The notes under the pieces were generated by a model, which saw only the letters and a program-made list of their open reading frames with translations, was not told the DNA's origin and did not search any database. This document shows, in pieces, positions 1-7,620 of a DNA stretch of 64,000 nucleotides. The stretch comes from Dehalococcoides mccartyi CG5 (GTDB lineage Bacteria > Chloroflexota > Dehalococcoidia > Dehalococcoidales > Dehalococcoidaceae): positions 496,001 to 560,000 of the forward strand of contig NZ_CP006951.1 in NCBI RefSeq assembly GCF_000830885.1, given 5' to 3'. The stretch's first letter is position 1. Every line of letters begins with the position of its first letter. A program made the translations under genes and the position numbers.

Positions 1-952
1 AGTAGTCCAGCTTGGACAACCAAACCTGCTGGGCTGTTTTGCCCTTGCCCAGTGCTTCGCGGAACTCTGTTAGAGCCTCAACTGGTATTACAAACGGTTC
101 ATAGTCCCACCCCAGAGATTTACGGCTCTTGGATACCTCATCTGTTCCCAGCGGCTCGCCATGGGCAGAGGCCTTGCCGGCCTTATTCGGGCTGCCAAAG
201 CCGATGATTGTTTTGCAGATAATCAGGCTGGGGCGGGTGGTATCTGACTGGGCTTGTTTAATAGCCTGAGATACCGCCTCCGGGTCAAGCCCGTCTACAT
301 GGTCTATAACCTGCCAGCCGTAACTTTCAAAGCGCAGAGCTGCGTTTTCGGTAAAAGCCAGCTCAGTTGAACCTTCAATAGATATATCATTGTCATCATA
401 CAGATAAATCAGCTTGCCAAGGGCTAAATGCCCGGCCAGAGAGGCCGCTTCTGAAGCTACGCCTTCCATCAGGTCTCCGTCAGAGACTATGCCGTAGGTA
501 TAATGGTCTATAATTTTGCAATCCGGCTGGTTAAAAACCGCTGCCAAATGAGCTTCGGCCATAGCCATACCCACACCGCTTGCAAAACCCTGCCCAAGCG
601 GGCCGGTAGTCATTTCAACCCCGGGAGTCAGGCCGTATTCCGGATGTCCCGGTGTTTTACTGCCCCACTGGCGGAAATTTTTAAGTTCGTCCAGCGGCAG
701 GTCATAACCGGTCAGGTGGAGTAGTGAATAAAGCAGGGCAGAGGCATGGCCGGCTGAAAGTATAAAACGGTCACGGTTAGGCCAAGCGGGGTCCTGCGGG
801 TTATGCTTGAGAAAATTTTGCCACAGGGCATATGCCATAGCGGCCATACCCATAGGCGCTCCGGGATGCCCTGAATTTGCCTTCTGAACAGCGTCTACCG
901 AAAGAAAGCGAAGGGCGTTTATGCATAAACTATCTAATTTCGTATTTGACAT
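1..952 (-). CDS. tkt: Transketolase, N-terminal part (cut by window edge)
   Basis: The reading frame starts at ATG 952 and runs off the left edge, giving the first 317 residues of a roughly 650-residue enzyme. Transketolase moves two-carbon units between sugar phosphates in the pentose phosphate pathway, using thiamine diphosphate (TPP). The N-terminal TPP domain is clear: [12 protein letters not shown] near residue 27, GHAS about 40 residues later, and the TPP-binding segment VSDGDLMEG followed by YDDND near residue 180. The ribosome-binding site is weak. The C-terminal domains lie outside the window. Confidence 0.93.
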   Translation of the reverse strand, partial: MSNTKLDSLCINALRFLSVDAVQKANSGHPGAPMGMAAMAYALWQNFLKHNPQDPAWPNRDRFILSAGHASALLYSLLHLTGYDLPLDELKNFRQWGSKTPGHPEYGLTPGVEMTTGPLGQGFASGVGMAMAEAHLAAVFNQPDCKIIDHYTYGIVSDGDLMEGVASEAASLAGHLALGKLIYLYDDNDISIEGSTELAFTENAALRFESYGWQVIDHVDGLDPEAVSQAIKQAQSDTTRPSLIICKTIIGFGSPNKAGKASAHGEPLGTDEVSKSRKSLGWDYEPFVIPVEALTEFREALGKGKTAQQVWLSKLDY

Positions 953-1003
953 ATGTGCCTAATTTTAACGTTTAACAGGTTCTTTTTCAAATCTGGTCTG
1001 AAG

Positions 1004-1513
1004 CTACCAGCCATTTTTATGGATATGGCTTTCCAAATAACGCTTTGCAGGCGGTTTGGTCTCCCCTTTTTTGCCGATGGCGATAAGGCTAAGCGGGCTG
1101 ATACTAACAGGTAGATTTAGTAAACGGGAAATGGCTTCTTTGCGTTCTTCGCGGGGGTGCAGTCCCAGCCAGCAAGCACCCAGTCCCAGTGCCTCTGCTG
1201 CCAGAAGGATATTTTGGGTAGCGGCCGCACAGTCCTGTATCCAGTAACCTGTTTTAGTTTCGGCACTTTGGTCTGCACAGACCATGATGGCCATCGGGGC
1301 TTCCTTCAGCATTTTGGAGTAAGGGTGAATATCCGGTATTTTATCCAGTATCCGGCGGTCATCTATAACTACAAAATGCCAGACCTGCTGGTTGCCGGCG
1401 GAAGGGGCAGCCATGCCTGCCCTTAAAAGGGTATCCAGTTCGGAGGCGCTTATATCTCCGTGTTGGTAATGGCGTATGCTTCGCCGGCTGAAAATGGCTT
1501 CAAGTGCATCCAT
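1004..1513 (-). CDS. Nitroreductase family protein
   Basis: A 169-residue FMN-dependent nitroreductase-like protein. The family reduces nitro compounds, quinones or flavins with NAD(P)H; the substrate here cannot be told. Visible signatures are SRRSIRHYQ near the N terminus (phosphate contact of FMN), AAPSAGNQQVWHF around residue 36 and GLGACWLGLHP near residue 120. I chose ATG 1513 over the longer frame from 1537 because AAGGAG lies about 8 bases upstream of it. It is a single gene, divergent from the methyltransferase at 1639. Confidence 0.85.
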   Translation of the reverse strand: MDALEAIFSRRSIRHYQHGDISASELDTLLRAGMAAPSAGNQQVWHFVVIDDRRILDKIPDIHPYSKMLKEAPMAIMVCADQSAETKTGYWIQDCAAATQNILLAAEALGLGACWLGLHPREERKEAISRLLNLPVSISPLSLIAIGKKGETKPPAKRYLESHIHKNGW

Positions 1514-1638
1514 TTTAAACTCCTTGACTAATGCCAATATCTCTTTATATCATATTATATTATGATCTGCTAAAGATTTCCCGAATGGCAAGGGCTTAAG
1601 TGCCCGATTTTTCCATTTAATAAATAAAGGGGAAGCTT

Positions 1639-2481
1639 GTGTTTAAAAAACTGGCAGATATAAATACTAAACCTGAGTTATATCAGCAGTACAGTGCACC
1701 TGTACTTTGGAATGACCCTCATATTTCCTCCCGAATGCTGGAGTTCCATCTCAATCCGGATATTGAGCCCGCTTCACGCAAGGCAGTATTCATTGAAAAA
1801 TCTGCAGGCTGGATAAAAGACTATTTTGGTTTGGGTGACGGCAAGCAGGTTTGTGATTTTGGCTGCGGGCCGGGGCTTTATACCAGCCGTTTGGCTGCCA
1901 CCGGTGCAGATGTGACCGGTATAGATTTCTCAAGCCGTTCTATCAGTTATGCCCGTGATTTTGCAGCCAGCCACTATCTGGATATTCATTATATAGAACA
2001 AAATTACCTTGAGTTTGCCACCCCGAAGCAGTTTGACCTGATAACCCTTATTTATTGTGATTACTGTGCCCTGAGCCCTTCCCAGCGCTGCCAGCTTCTT
2101 TCAGTCTGGAACAAATGCCTGAAGGATGACGGGAATATACTACTGGATGTGTTTTCTCTCTCAGCTTATGAAGGGCGGGCTGAAACAGCTGGTTATGAAT
2201 ACCGCCTGATGGATGGTTTTTGGTCAGGCAATGATTATTTCGGCTTCATAAATACCTTTAAATATCCGCTTGAAAAGGTGGTGCTGGATAAATACACCCT
2301 TATAGAGACGGATAGGGAATGGCAGGTTTTTAACTGGCTGAAGTATTTCTGTGTGGCAGAGCTTAAACATGAGTTGGCCGAAAAAGGGTTTGAGGTGGCA
2401 GACATATTTTCTGATGTTGCCGGGGCGGTTTATTGGGCAGGTTCACCTGAGATTGCCGTCGTAGCCCGCAAGATAAAATAA
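1639..2481 (+). CDS. Class I SAM-dependent methyltransferase
   Basis: A 280-residue protein starting at GTG 1639 behind an AAAGGGGAA ribosome-binding site. The S-adenosylmethionine-binding motif I, VCDFGCGPGLYT, sits near residue 72, followed by the acidic motif II segment VTGIDFSS about 20 residues later, as in the methyltransferase_11/25 folds. A long C-terminal half suggests a small-molecule acceptor, but I cannot name the substrate. It is monocistronic, with a strong terminator hairpin after the stop. Confidence 0.8.
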   Translation: MFKKLADINTKPELYQQYSAPVLWNDPHISSRMLEFHLNPDIEPASRKAVFIEKSAGWIKDYFGLGDGKQVCDFGCGPGLYTSRLAATGADVTGIDFSSRSISYARDFAASHYLDIHYIEQNYLEFATPKQFDLITLIYCDYCALSPSQRCQLLSVWNKCLKDDGNILLDVFSLSAYEGRAETAGYEYRLMDGFWSGNDYFGFINTFKYPLEKVVLDKYTLIETDREWQVFNWLKYFCVAELKHELAEKGFEVADIFSDVAGAVYWAGSPEIAVVARKIK

Positions 2482-2507
2482 TCCGGTAATTCTAAAACAA
2501 GTTTCAA

Positions 2508-2545
2508 CAGCCGCAGACTTACAAACTGCGGCTGGTTTATTGATT
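2508..2545 (+). terminator. Intrinsic terminator after the methyltransferase gene
   Basis: Perfect 9-bp inverted repeat CAGCCGCAG (2508-2516) / CTGCGGCTG (2526-2534) with a 9-base loop, followed by a T-rich stretch. Confidence 0.75.
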
Positions 2546-2622
2546 GAGATGAGCCTGTTTATTAGGGTCGAATGGTTTGCTATTATATATATTGTTAAAC
2601 CTTAGAGAGAGAAGCAAGAGTA

Positions 2623-3252
2623 ATGACGAAATCAACCAGGGTAATTCCGCCTTTCCCCCAGATGACAATAGGGGTTATGGGTTCAGCCGGTGGGACTATG
2701 ACTGACGAAACCAAAAAAAGTTTACGGTGTTTGGGTGCCTGCATAGCCAAGCGCAAACATGTGCTTATTACCGGTGCCTGCCCCGGAATGCCCCATGAAA
2801 CCGTTCTGGGGTCTAAAGAAGAAGGCGGGGTAGTAGTAGGTATTTCCCCCGCCCTGAACTTGGAAGAACATGTAGAAAAATACCACTCTCCCACTCGTGG
2901 TTACGATGCTATTATCTATACCGGGTCAGGTCTGATGGGACGGGAGATTGAAAATATCCGCAGTTGTGACGTGGTGATATTTGCCGGAGGGCGGTCCGGT
3001 ACGTTGGGTGAGTTTGCTATAGCTTACGACGAAGGCAAAGTTATAGGGGTACTGCGGGGAAGCGGCGGCATTGCTGACCATCTGGACAAGATTATTGCCA
3101 TGGTGGACAAGGAAACCGGTGCCCGCGTTTACTATGAATCAGACCCGTACAAATTGCTGGACATGCTGGAAGCAGTTTATCGGGAGCGTATTCTCCCCAA
3201 GCATAAACGCCTGCTGGAGAACAATGACCCCGATGGCGTATCCGACGGCTAG
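2623..3252 (+). CDS. LOG/TIGR00725-like Rossmann protein
   Basis: A 209-residue protein of the lysine-decarboxylase-like (LOG) superfamily, closest in layout to the TIGR00725 group. Glycine-rich signatures are visible: GVMGSAGG near the N terminus, ITGACPGMPHE near residue 48 where LOG proteins have PGxMEA, and FAGGRSGTLGEF near residue 125 matching the GGxGTxxE nucleotide-binding motif. LOG enzymes hydrolyse nucleoside monophosphates (cytokinin activation in plants), but the changed PGMPHE motif makes the same activity uncertain. Monocistronic, ending in a terminator. Confidence 0.7.
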   Translation: MTKSTRVIPPFPQMTIGVMGSAGGTMTDETKKSLRCLGACIAKRKHVLITGACPGMPHETVLGSKEEGGVVVGISPALNLEEHVEKYHSPTRGYDAIIYTGSGLMGREIENIRSCDVVIFAGGRSGTLGEFAIAYDEGKVIGVLRGSGGIADHLDKIIAMVDKETGARVYYESDPYKLLDMLEAVYRERILPKHKRLLENNDPDGVSDG

Positions 3253-3285
3253 TTGACCCCCGACCCGAAATGAATTTAGTTACCC

Positions 3286-3321
3286 CCCCCGTTTTCTTTT
3301 GTAAGATACGGGGGTTTCTTT
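3286..3321 (+). terminator. Terminator after the LOG-like gene
   Basis: CCCCCGT (3286-3292) pairs with ACGGGGG (3308-3314) and is followed by TTTCTTTT. Confidence 0.65.
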
Positions 3322-3386
3322 TGGTCTGCAAAAGTGATTTTCCTGATATAACTGCCAAAAAAATCTTACAATTTATGGCTGATGTA

Positions 3387-3415
3387 TTGACTAATCAAAA
3401 ATACTGGAGTAAACT
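3387..3415 (+). promoter_or_regulatory. Promoter of the btuFCD-cbiZ-cbiB-cobD operon
   Basis: TTGACT (3387-3392), a 17-base spacer and TAAACT (3410-3415) match a sigma-70-type promoter. Transcription would start near 3422, just before the first riboswitch. Confidence 0.6.
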
Positions 3416-3424
3416 AAATTTTAG

Positions 3425-3570
3425 TTGAATATGTAACGGGGTAGCTATGAGTGCAAGACCGGTGTGAAGCCGGCGCAGTACCGCCTGCTGTAACCGGAGG
3501 GAATACTTCCGGGAGCCAGAACCTCAGAACCCCGTTTACCAGGCACTCCGCGGAATAGGGAGGGGAGTCA
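3425..3570 (+). promoter_or_regulatory. Cobalamin riboswitch 1 (first of a tandem pair)
   Basis: The B12-box-like core CGGCGCAGTACCGCCTGCTG (3471-3490) is followed by GAGCCAGAACCTC, as in adenosylcobalamin riboswitches. The outer stem forms from GTAACGGGGT (3433-3442) and ACCCCGTTTAC (3529-3539). A hairpin with GCGG in its loop (CTCC 3546-3549 / GGAG 3559-3562) could make the usual kissing contact with CCGC of the core. A terminator follows at 3586, so this copy probably stops transcription when corrinoid is plentiful. Confidence 0.85.
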
Positions 3571-3577
3571 TTTTAAA

Positions 3578-3667
3578 ATGGCTGAAATACCTTTGTCCGA
3601 TGAGGCAGAGGTATTTTTTTGCACCTGGCAAAATGTAAATACAACTAAAAGGGCCTTAGAACTTTGA
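3578..3667 (+). CDS. Possible 29-residue ORF between the riboswitches
   Basis: ATG 3578 to TGA 3665-3667 encodes 29 residues (starting MAEIPLSDEAE). GGGAGGGGAG lies about 10 bases upstream, and its first half pairs inside the last riboswitch hairpin, so translation could be ligand-controlled. The frame runs through the terminator hairpin and into the second riboswitch. A related stretch exists after riboswitch 2. This may be a leader peptide or a remnant of a duplicated gene start; no family is recognised. Confidence 0.35.
   Translation: MAEIPLSDEAEVFFCTWQNVNTTKRALEL
3586..3620 (+). terminator. Attenuator terminator of riboswitch 1
   Basis: AATACCTTTG (3586-3595) pairs with CAGAGGTATT (3606-3615), with one G-T wobble, and runs into a stretch of seven T. 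Confidence 0.75.
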
Positions 3668-3776
3668 GTGCAAGCCCGGTGAAATTCCGGCGCAGTACCG
3701 CCTGCTGTAAGGGGCAAATGCTCCAAGTCAGAACCTCAAGGTTCGTTCTAAAAGGCTCTCCGCGGTAAGAGGAGGT
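3648..3776 (+). promoter_or_regulatory. Cobalamin riboswitch 2 (second of the tandem pair)
   Basis: It repeats the core CGGCGCAGTACCGCCTGCTG about 217 bases after copy 1, followed by AAGTCAGAACCTC. The outer stem is GCCTTAGAAC (3653-3662) with GTTCTAAAAGGC (3745-3756). The final hairpin has GCGG in its loop, and its GGAG arm (3771-3774) is part of the Shine-Dalgarno GAGGAGG. No terminator follows, so this copy probably acts on translation. Confidence 0.85.
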
Positions 3777-3800
3777 ATGGCCATGCAGAAGAATTTGTAA
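3777..3800 (+). CDS. Possible 7-codon leader ORF after riboswitch 2
   Basis: ATG 3777 sits one base after the strong Shine-Dalgarno GAGGAGG held in the riboswitch hairpin, too close for ideal initiation; the in-frame ATG 3783 is better spaced. The ORF ends at TAA 3798-3800. Past the stop the same frame stays open to about 3867 and contains LPD, matching LSD of the 29-residue ORF after riboswitch 1. Confidence 0.25.
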   Translation: MAMQKNL

Positions 3801-3858
3801 GAGGAAAACGCTTTGCCCGATGCCCCTGTTTTCAATATTAAAAATGAATGGAGCAGTT

Positions 3859-4872
3859 ATGCTGGATGATATAAATATGAAACTTAACAGTAAGAGTGCC
3901 CGGCTGGGTACTACTGTTGCCGGTGTCTTCTTAAGCTTGGTTTTGTTGTTAGGTCTGGTGGGTGGCTGTAAAACTGCAGACGATACCAATCCTGATGACG
4001 AAAACCCGGTTGTAACTGAAGTGACTTATCCGCTGACGGTGACAGATCAACTTGGCAGAATCGTAACTATCCTGTCTGAACCTCAGACCATAGTTTCTCT
4101 TTCTCCCAGCAATACCGAAACTATTTATGCTATGGGTCTTGAAGATAAACTGGTGGGTGTGACTACCTATTGCAATTACCCCGAAGCCGCCAAAGATAAA
4201 CCCAAAGTGGGCGGTTTTTCAAATGTGGATGCCGAAGCAGTGACTGCCATTGGACCTGATATTATTCTGGCCTCCAATATTCATGCATCAACAGTTATTC
4301 CTCAGCTTGAACAGCTGGGTCTCACCGTAATAGCTATCAGCCCGGATAATCTGGAAGATGTGTTGGCATCTATTGAGCTTATCGGAAAGTGTCTGAATCA
4401 GGTTAAAAAAGCCAATTCACTGGTGGACAGTATGCAGACCCGTATAGATGCAGTAACATCCAAGGTTAAAAATCTGTCTGAAAGTCAGAAACCGCGTGTT
4501 TTATACATTGTTTGGCATGAACCTCTTATGAGCGTTGGTTCTACTGCCTTCATAACAGGCTTGATTACTGCTGTCGGAGGCGTTAGTATTACTGCTGATT
4601 CAGCCGAAGCCTATCCGACTATTGGTTTGGAAACAGTGCTGGGGGCTAACCCCCAAGTGGTAGTGGTTGGTACTGGAATGGGTTCCGGGGCTGATGCGCC
4701 GCTGCTGTTTATACAGGATGAACCCCGCCTGGCTAATATTGATGCCAGAATCAATGGCAATATATATAGTATAAACACAGACCTTATCGGCCGTACCGGG
4801 CCCCGAATTGTAGAGGCTCTCGAACAACTGGCCAAGATGCTTCACCCTGAAATATTTGGAGCTATCAGCTGA
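3859..4872 (+). CDS. btuF: Cobalamin ABC transporter, substrate-binding lipoprotein
   Basis: A 337-residue periplasmic-binding protein of the BtuF/FhuD (PF01497) family that captures corrinoids outside the cell membrane. ATG 3859 is preferred to the longer frame from 3820 because ATGGAG precedes it. The N terminus is a lipoprotein signal: basic residues, about 20 hydrophobic residues, then the lipobox LVGGC with Cys37. The family signature TIVSLSPSNTETIYAMG follows soon after. Context (riboswitches, btuC, btuD, cbiZ) makes corrinoid rather than siderophore the likely ligand. Confidence 0.9.
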   Translation: MLDDINMKLNSKSARLGTTVAGVFLSLVLLLGLVGGCKTADDTNPDDENPVVTEVTYPLTVTDQLGRIVTILSEPQTIVSLSPSNTETIYAMGLEDKLVGVTTYCNYPEAAKDKPKVGGFSNVDAEAVTAIGPDIILASNIHASTVIPQLEQLGLTVIAISPDNLEDVLASIELIGKCLNQVKKANSLVDSMQTRIDAVTSKVKNLSESQKPRVLYIVWHEPLMSVGSTAFITGLITAVGGVSITADSAEAYPTIGLETVLGANPQVVVVGTGMGSGADAPLLFIQDEPRLANIDARINGNIYSINTDLIGRTGPRIVEALEQLAKMLHPEIFGAIS

Positions 4873-4884
4873 TATAGAATTCAG

Positions 4885-4917
4885 GTGGGGCAGGTAATAT
4901 ACCTGCCCCACAGTTTT
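4885..4917 (+). terminator. Strong intercistronic hairpin between btuF and btuC
   Basis: Perfect 11-bp inverted repeat GTGGGGCAGGT (4885-4895) / ACCTGCCCCAC (4901-4911) with a 5-base loop, followed by AGTTTT. It could be a partial terminator or an mRNA 3'-end stabiliser that keeps the binding protein in excess over the permease. Confidence 0.6.
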
Positions 4918-4927
4918 GCAGGTAAGA

Positions 4928-6019
4928 ATGGGTGTAAATACAAATCTGAATAAGGAAAACTGTCCGGCAGTTCCCGGCGGTTTGCACCCCCATTGGAGGG
5001 GGCGGATTTTTGCTATGGCCGGGTTGTTTGGTTTGCTGCTTGTGGCGGCTGTTTTTGCTATTTCCTTCGGCTCAGTTGAAGTGCCATTTTTTACCACTAT
5101 AGCTATCTTGATTTCAAAAATTCCTTTCGTACATATTAGCCCTGACTGGACCGTAAATACCCAGGCTATTATTTGGGATATCCGTTTGCCCAGAGTGCTG
5201 CTGGCTGGAGTAGTGGGTATGGCCTTGGCGGTGGCCGGGGCTACTTATCAGGGGCTCTTCCGAAACCCTCTGGCAGACCCGTATCTTATCGGCGTGGCTC
5301 AAGGCGCAGCCGTAGGCGCAGTGCTGGGGCTGATACTGGGTATCGGGTTTGATGTGCTGGGTATTTTTACTACCCCGCTATTTGCTTTTGCAGGGGCTTT
5401 TGGGGCGGTGGGGGTAGTGTATATGCTGGCCAGAGTGGGAAACCGCCTTACGGTGACTACTCTGATACTGGCTGGTGTGGCACTGGGTTCATTTCTTACG
5501 GCTATTGTGTCGTACCTCATTACGGTTAGCGGTGACAAGATTCACTCTGTCATGTTCTGGCTGATGGGCAGTTTTTCCATGGCCGGTTGGGAGAGTGTAA
5601 AAATTGTTATACCTATAGTGATTATAGGCACGCTGGTTATACTCCTGTTTGCCCGTTCCCTGAACCTTATCCAGCTGGGTGAGGAGCAAGCTCAGGAACT
5701 GGGGGTGGATGTGGAGCGGATGAAGATTATCCTTCTTACAGCGGCTACCCTGATAACAGCCGCGGCGGTATCTTTTGTGGGTATTATCGGTTTTGTGGGT
5801 ATCATTGTTCCGCATGCCATCAGGTTGATATGGGGGGCAGATTATCGTTTCTTGCTGCCTCTTTCGGCTCTGGTAGGGGCGGTTTTCATGATACTGGCAG
5901 ATATTGCTTCCCGCACTCTGGTTGCTCCCTCTGAAATACCGGTAGGGGCTATTACGGCCTTGGTGGGTGCTCCTTTCTTTCTGTATCTGCTTAGAAAACG
6001 CACCAGAATGCTCTTTTAG
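4928..6019 (+). CDS. btuC: Cobalamin ABC transporter permease
   Basis: A 363-residue integral membrane protein of the FecCD/BtuC family, with about ten hydrophobic segments. It forms the corrinoid channel with BtuD. The family signature RLPRVLLAGVVGMALAVAG is present near residue 85, with FRNPLADPYLIG after it and GFVGIIVPH before the last segments. ATG 4928 is a guess between it and TTG 4916, which falls in the preceding hairpin; neither has a good ribosome-binding site. The gene lies 11 bases before btuD. Confidence 0.92.
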   Translation: MGVNTNLNKENCPAVPGGLHPHWRGRIFAMAGLFGLLLVAAVFAISFGSVEVPFFTTIAILISKIPFVHISPDWTVNTQAIIWDIRLPRVLLAGVVGMALAVAGATYQGLFRNPLADPYLIGVAQGAAVGAVLGLILGIGFDVLGIFTTPLFAFAGAFGAVGVVYMLARVGNRLTVTTLILAGVALGSFLTAIVSYLITVSGDKIHSVMFWLMGSFSMAGWESVKIVIPIVIIGTLVILLFARSLNLIQLGEEQAQELGVDVERMKIILLTAATLITAAAVSFVGIIGFVGIIVPHAIRLIWGADYRFLLPLSALVGAVFMILADIASRTLVAPSEIPVGAITALVGAPFFLYLLRKRTRMLF

Positions 6020-6030
6020 GTATATGAAAA

Positions 6031-6858
6031 ATGTTTGAGCTTGAAGTACGAGACGTAACCCTGGCCTATGGTCCGGTTGATGTTCTGAAAAATGTCAGCT
6101 TTAAAACCATGCCCGGTGAGATGATTGGGTTGGTAGGACCGAATGGTTCAGGTAAATCTACCCTGATAAAGTCTTTGGCCAGAGTAATAGACCCGCGTTT
6201 GGGCAGTATTTATATCAATGGGCGTAATTCACGCTCTATACCCCGTTTGGAACTGGCAAAAATGGTAGGGGTTGTGCCCCAGATACCGGTACTCCCCAGT
6301 GCTTTTACCGCTTTTGAGATTGTTCTGATGGGGCGAAACCCCCATATGGGTACTTTCCAGTATGAAAGCCACAAGGATATCGCTATAGCATGGGAGGCTC
6401 TGGCAAGGGCAGGGGTACTGCATCTGGCTGACCGCCAAATCGGCGAACTTTCCGGCGGGGAGATACAAAGTGTGGTTATTGCCCGCTCTCTGTGCCAGAA
6501 AACTGAAGCAATTTTGCTGGATGAGCCTACTTCCAATCTGGATATAGGCCGCCAGATAGAGATACTGGACCTTATCAAATCTGAGTGCCGCGAACGGAAT
6601 ATTACCGTTATTGCCGCTTTGCATGACCTGAATCTGGCTGCCCATTATTGCGAAAGGCTTATACTCATTGACAACAATGGCATTCATGCAGATGGCAGTC
6701 CGGTTGAGGTAATAACTACCGATAATATAAGCCGTGTTTACGGCCCCGGCAGTTATGTCCATACCCACCCACTCAGCGGGCTTCCGGCAGTACTGCCGCG
6801 TCTGGGTAATATCCGGTGCAATGCAAACGGTGAAAAGGGAGGCACGGATGCTCACTGA
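6031..6858 (+). CDS. btuD: Cobalamin ABC transporter ATPase
   Basis: A 275-residue ABC ATPase that drives corrinoid import through BtuC on the cytoplasmic face. Walker A is GPNGSGKST (near residue 36), the Q-loop follows at VVPQIPVLP, the signature is LSGGE, Walker B is AILLDEPTSNLD and the switch histidine is in ALHDLNLA. The C-terminal part of about 30 residues after the NBD is typical of the FepC/BtuD group. Its last 11 bases overlap the start of cbiZ. Confidence 0.93.
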   Translation: MFELEVRDVTLAYGPVDVLKNVSFKTMPGEMIGLVGPNGSGKSTLIKSLARVIDPRLGSIYINGRNSRSIPRLELAKMVGVVPQIPVLPSAFTAFEIVLMGRNPHMGTFQYESHKDIAIAWEALARAGVLHLADRQIGELSGGEIQSVVIARSLCQKTEAILLDEPTSNLDIGRQIEILDLIKSECRERNITVIAALHDLNLAAHYCERLILIDNNGIHADGSPVEVITTDNISRVYGPGSYVHTHPLSGLPAVLPRLGNIRCNANGEKGGTDAH

Positions 6859-7618
6859 GAAAGTAAATATACGAACAGTTGCCGAATTTCACGGCATAAA
6901 AGCCGAGGTTATAGAGCATGAGGTTTGGGGTGTTCCTGCCAATGCTTTGGTTGTTACTTTTCCTGAAGAACGGCGGGCACTTTCCGGCAGGCAGGGTTAC
7001 CGCAAGATAAAGGCAGTGTGCAATATTTATCTGCCGGATGCTATCTGGCCGCGCCTGCATGATGATAAATTAAGCTGGAACGGGTATTACCGGCAGGTTT
7101 TTTCAAAGGCACTGAGTGCTATCGGCATCCCCCTTTCCAAAGTATTGGTTTTATCCACCGGGGTTACTATGGACCACCTAGCTATCAATGAGGAAAAACG
7201 GGGTGATTTGTGGGTGGTGGCTCTGGCTACCGCCGGAGTGGAGTCCAATGCTTTGCGGATTGGACAGGATAAATCTTCAGGCATTGACCGCAACGGCAGA
7301 TTTAAACCCTTTGGTACCATAAATACCATTATCCTCACCAGTGAAAATCTTTCACAGGCAACATTGGCTTCCTGTTTCATAACAGCTACCGAGGCTAAGA
7401 CTATTGCTCTGGATGAACTGGGTATTATGAGTGCTTATACCCCGTCTCTCAAAGCCAGCGGTACCGGTACCGACCAGATAGTGGCAGTTTCCGGTATGGG
7501 TGACAAGGCAACCTACGTGGGCGGGCATACTCTGCTGGGTGAACTGATGGGGCGGAGTGTTACTTTAGCTATTAAAGAAGCCTTGACCAAGCGTATTGCC
7601 AGCAGAAAAGGACACTAG
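6848..7618 (+). CDS. cbiZ: Adenosylcobinamide amidohydrolase
   Basis: A 256-residue CbiZ (PF01955) protein. CbiZ cuts the aminopropanol arm from adenosylcobinamide or from cobamides with an unwanted lower ligand, giving adenosylcobyric acid for rebuilding. Family segments visible include LSTGVTMDHLA near residue 100, ATAGVESNALRIG about 25 residues later, and TEAKTIAL near residue 180. I take ATG 6848, preceded by GGGAGGC, rather than the upstream in-frame start at 6734 that lies deep inside btuD. Translation is probably coupled to btuD. Confidence 0.9.
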   Translation: MLTEKVNIRTVAEFHGIKAEVIEHEVWGVPANALVVTFPEERRALSGRQGYRKIKAVCNIYLPDAIWPRLHDDKLSWNGYYRQVFSKALSAIGIPLSKVLVLSTGVTMDHLAINEEKRGDLWVVALATAGVESNALRIGQDKSSGIDRNGRFKPFGTINTIILTSENLSQATLASCFITATEAKTIALDELGIMSAYTPSLKASGTGTDQIVAVSGMGDKATYVGGHTLLGELMGRSVTLAIKEALTKRIASRKGH

Positions 7619-7620
7619 AT

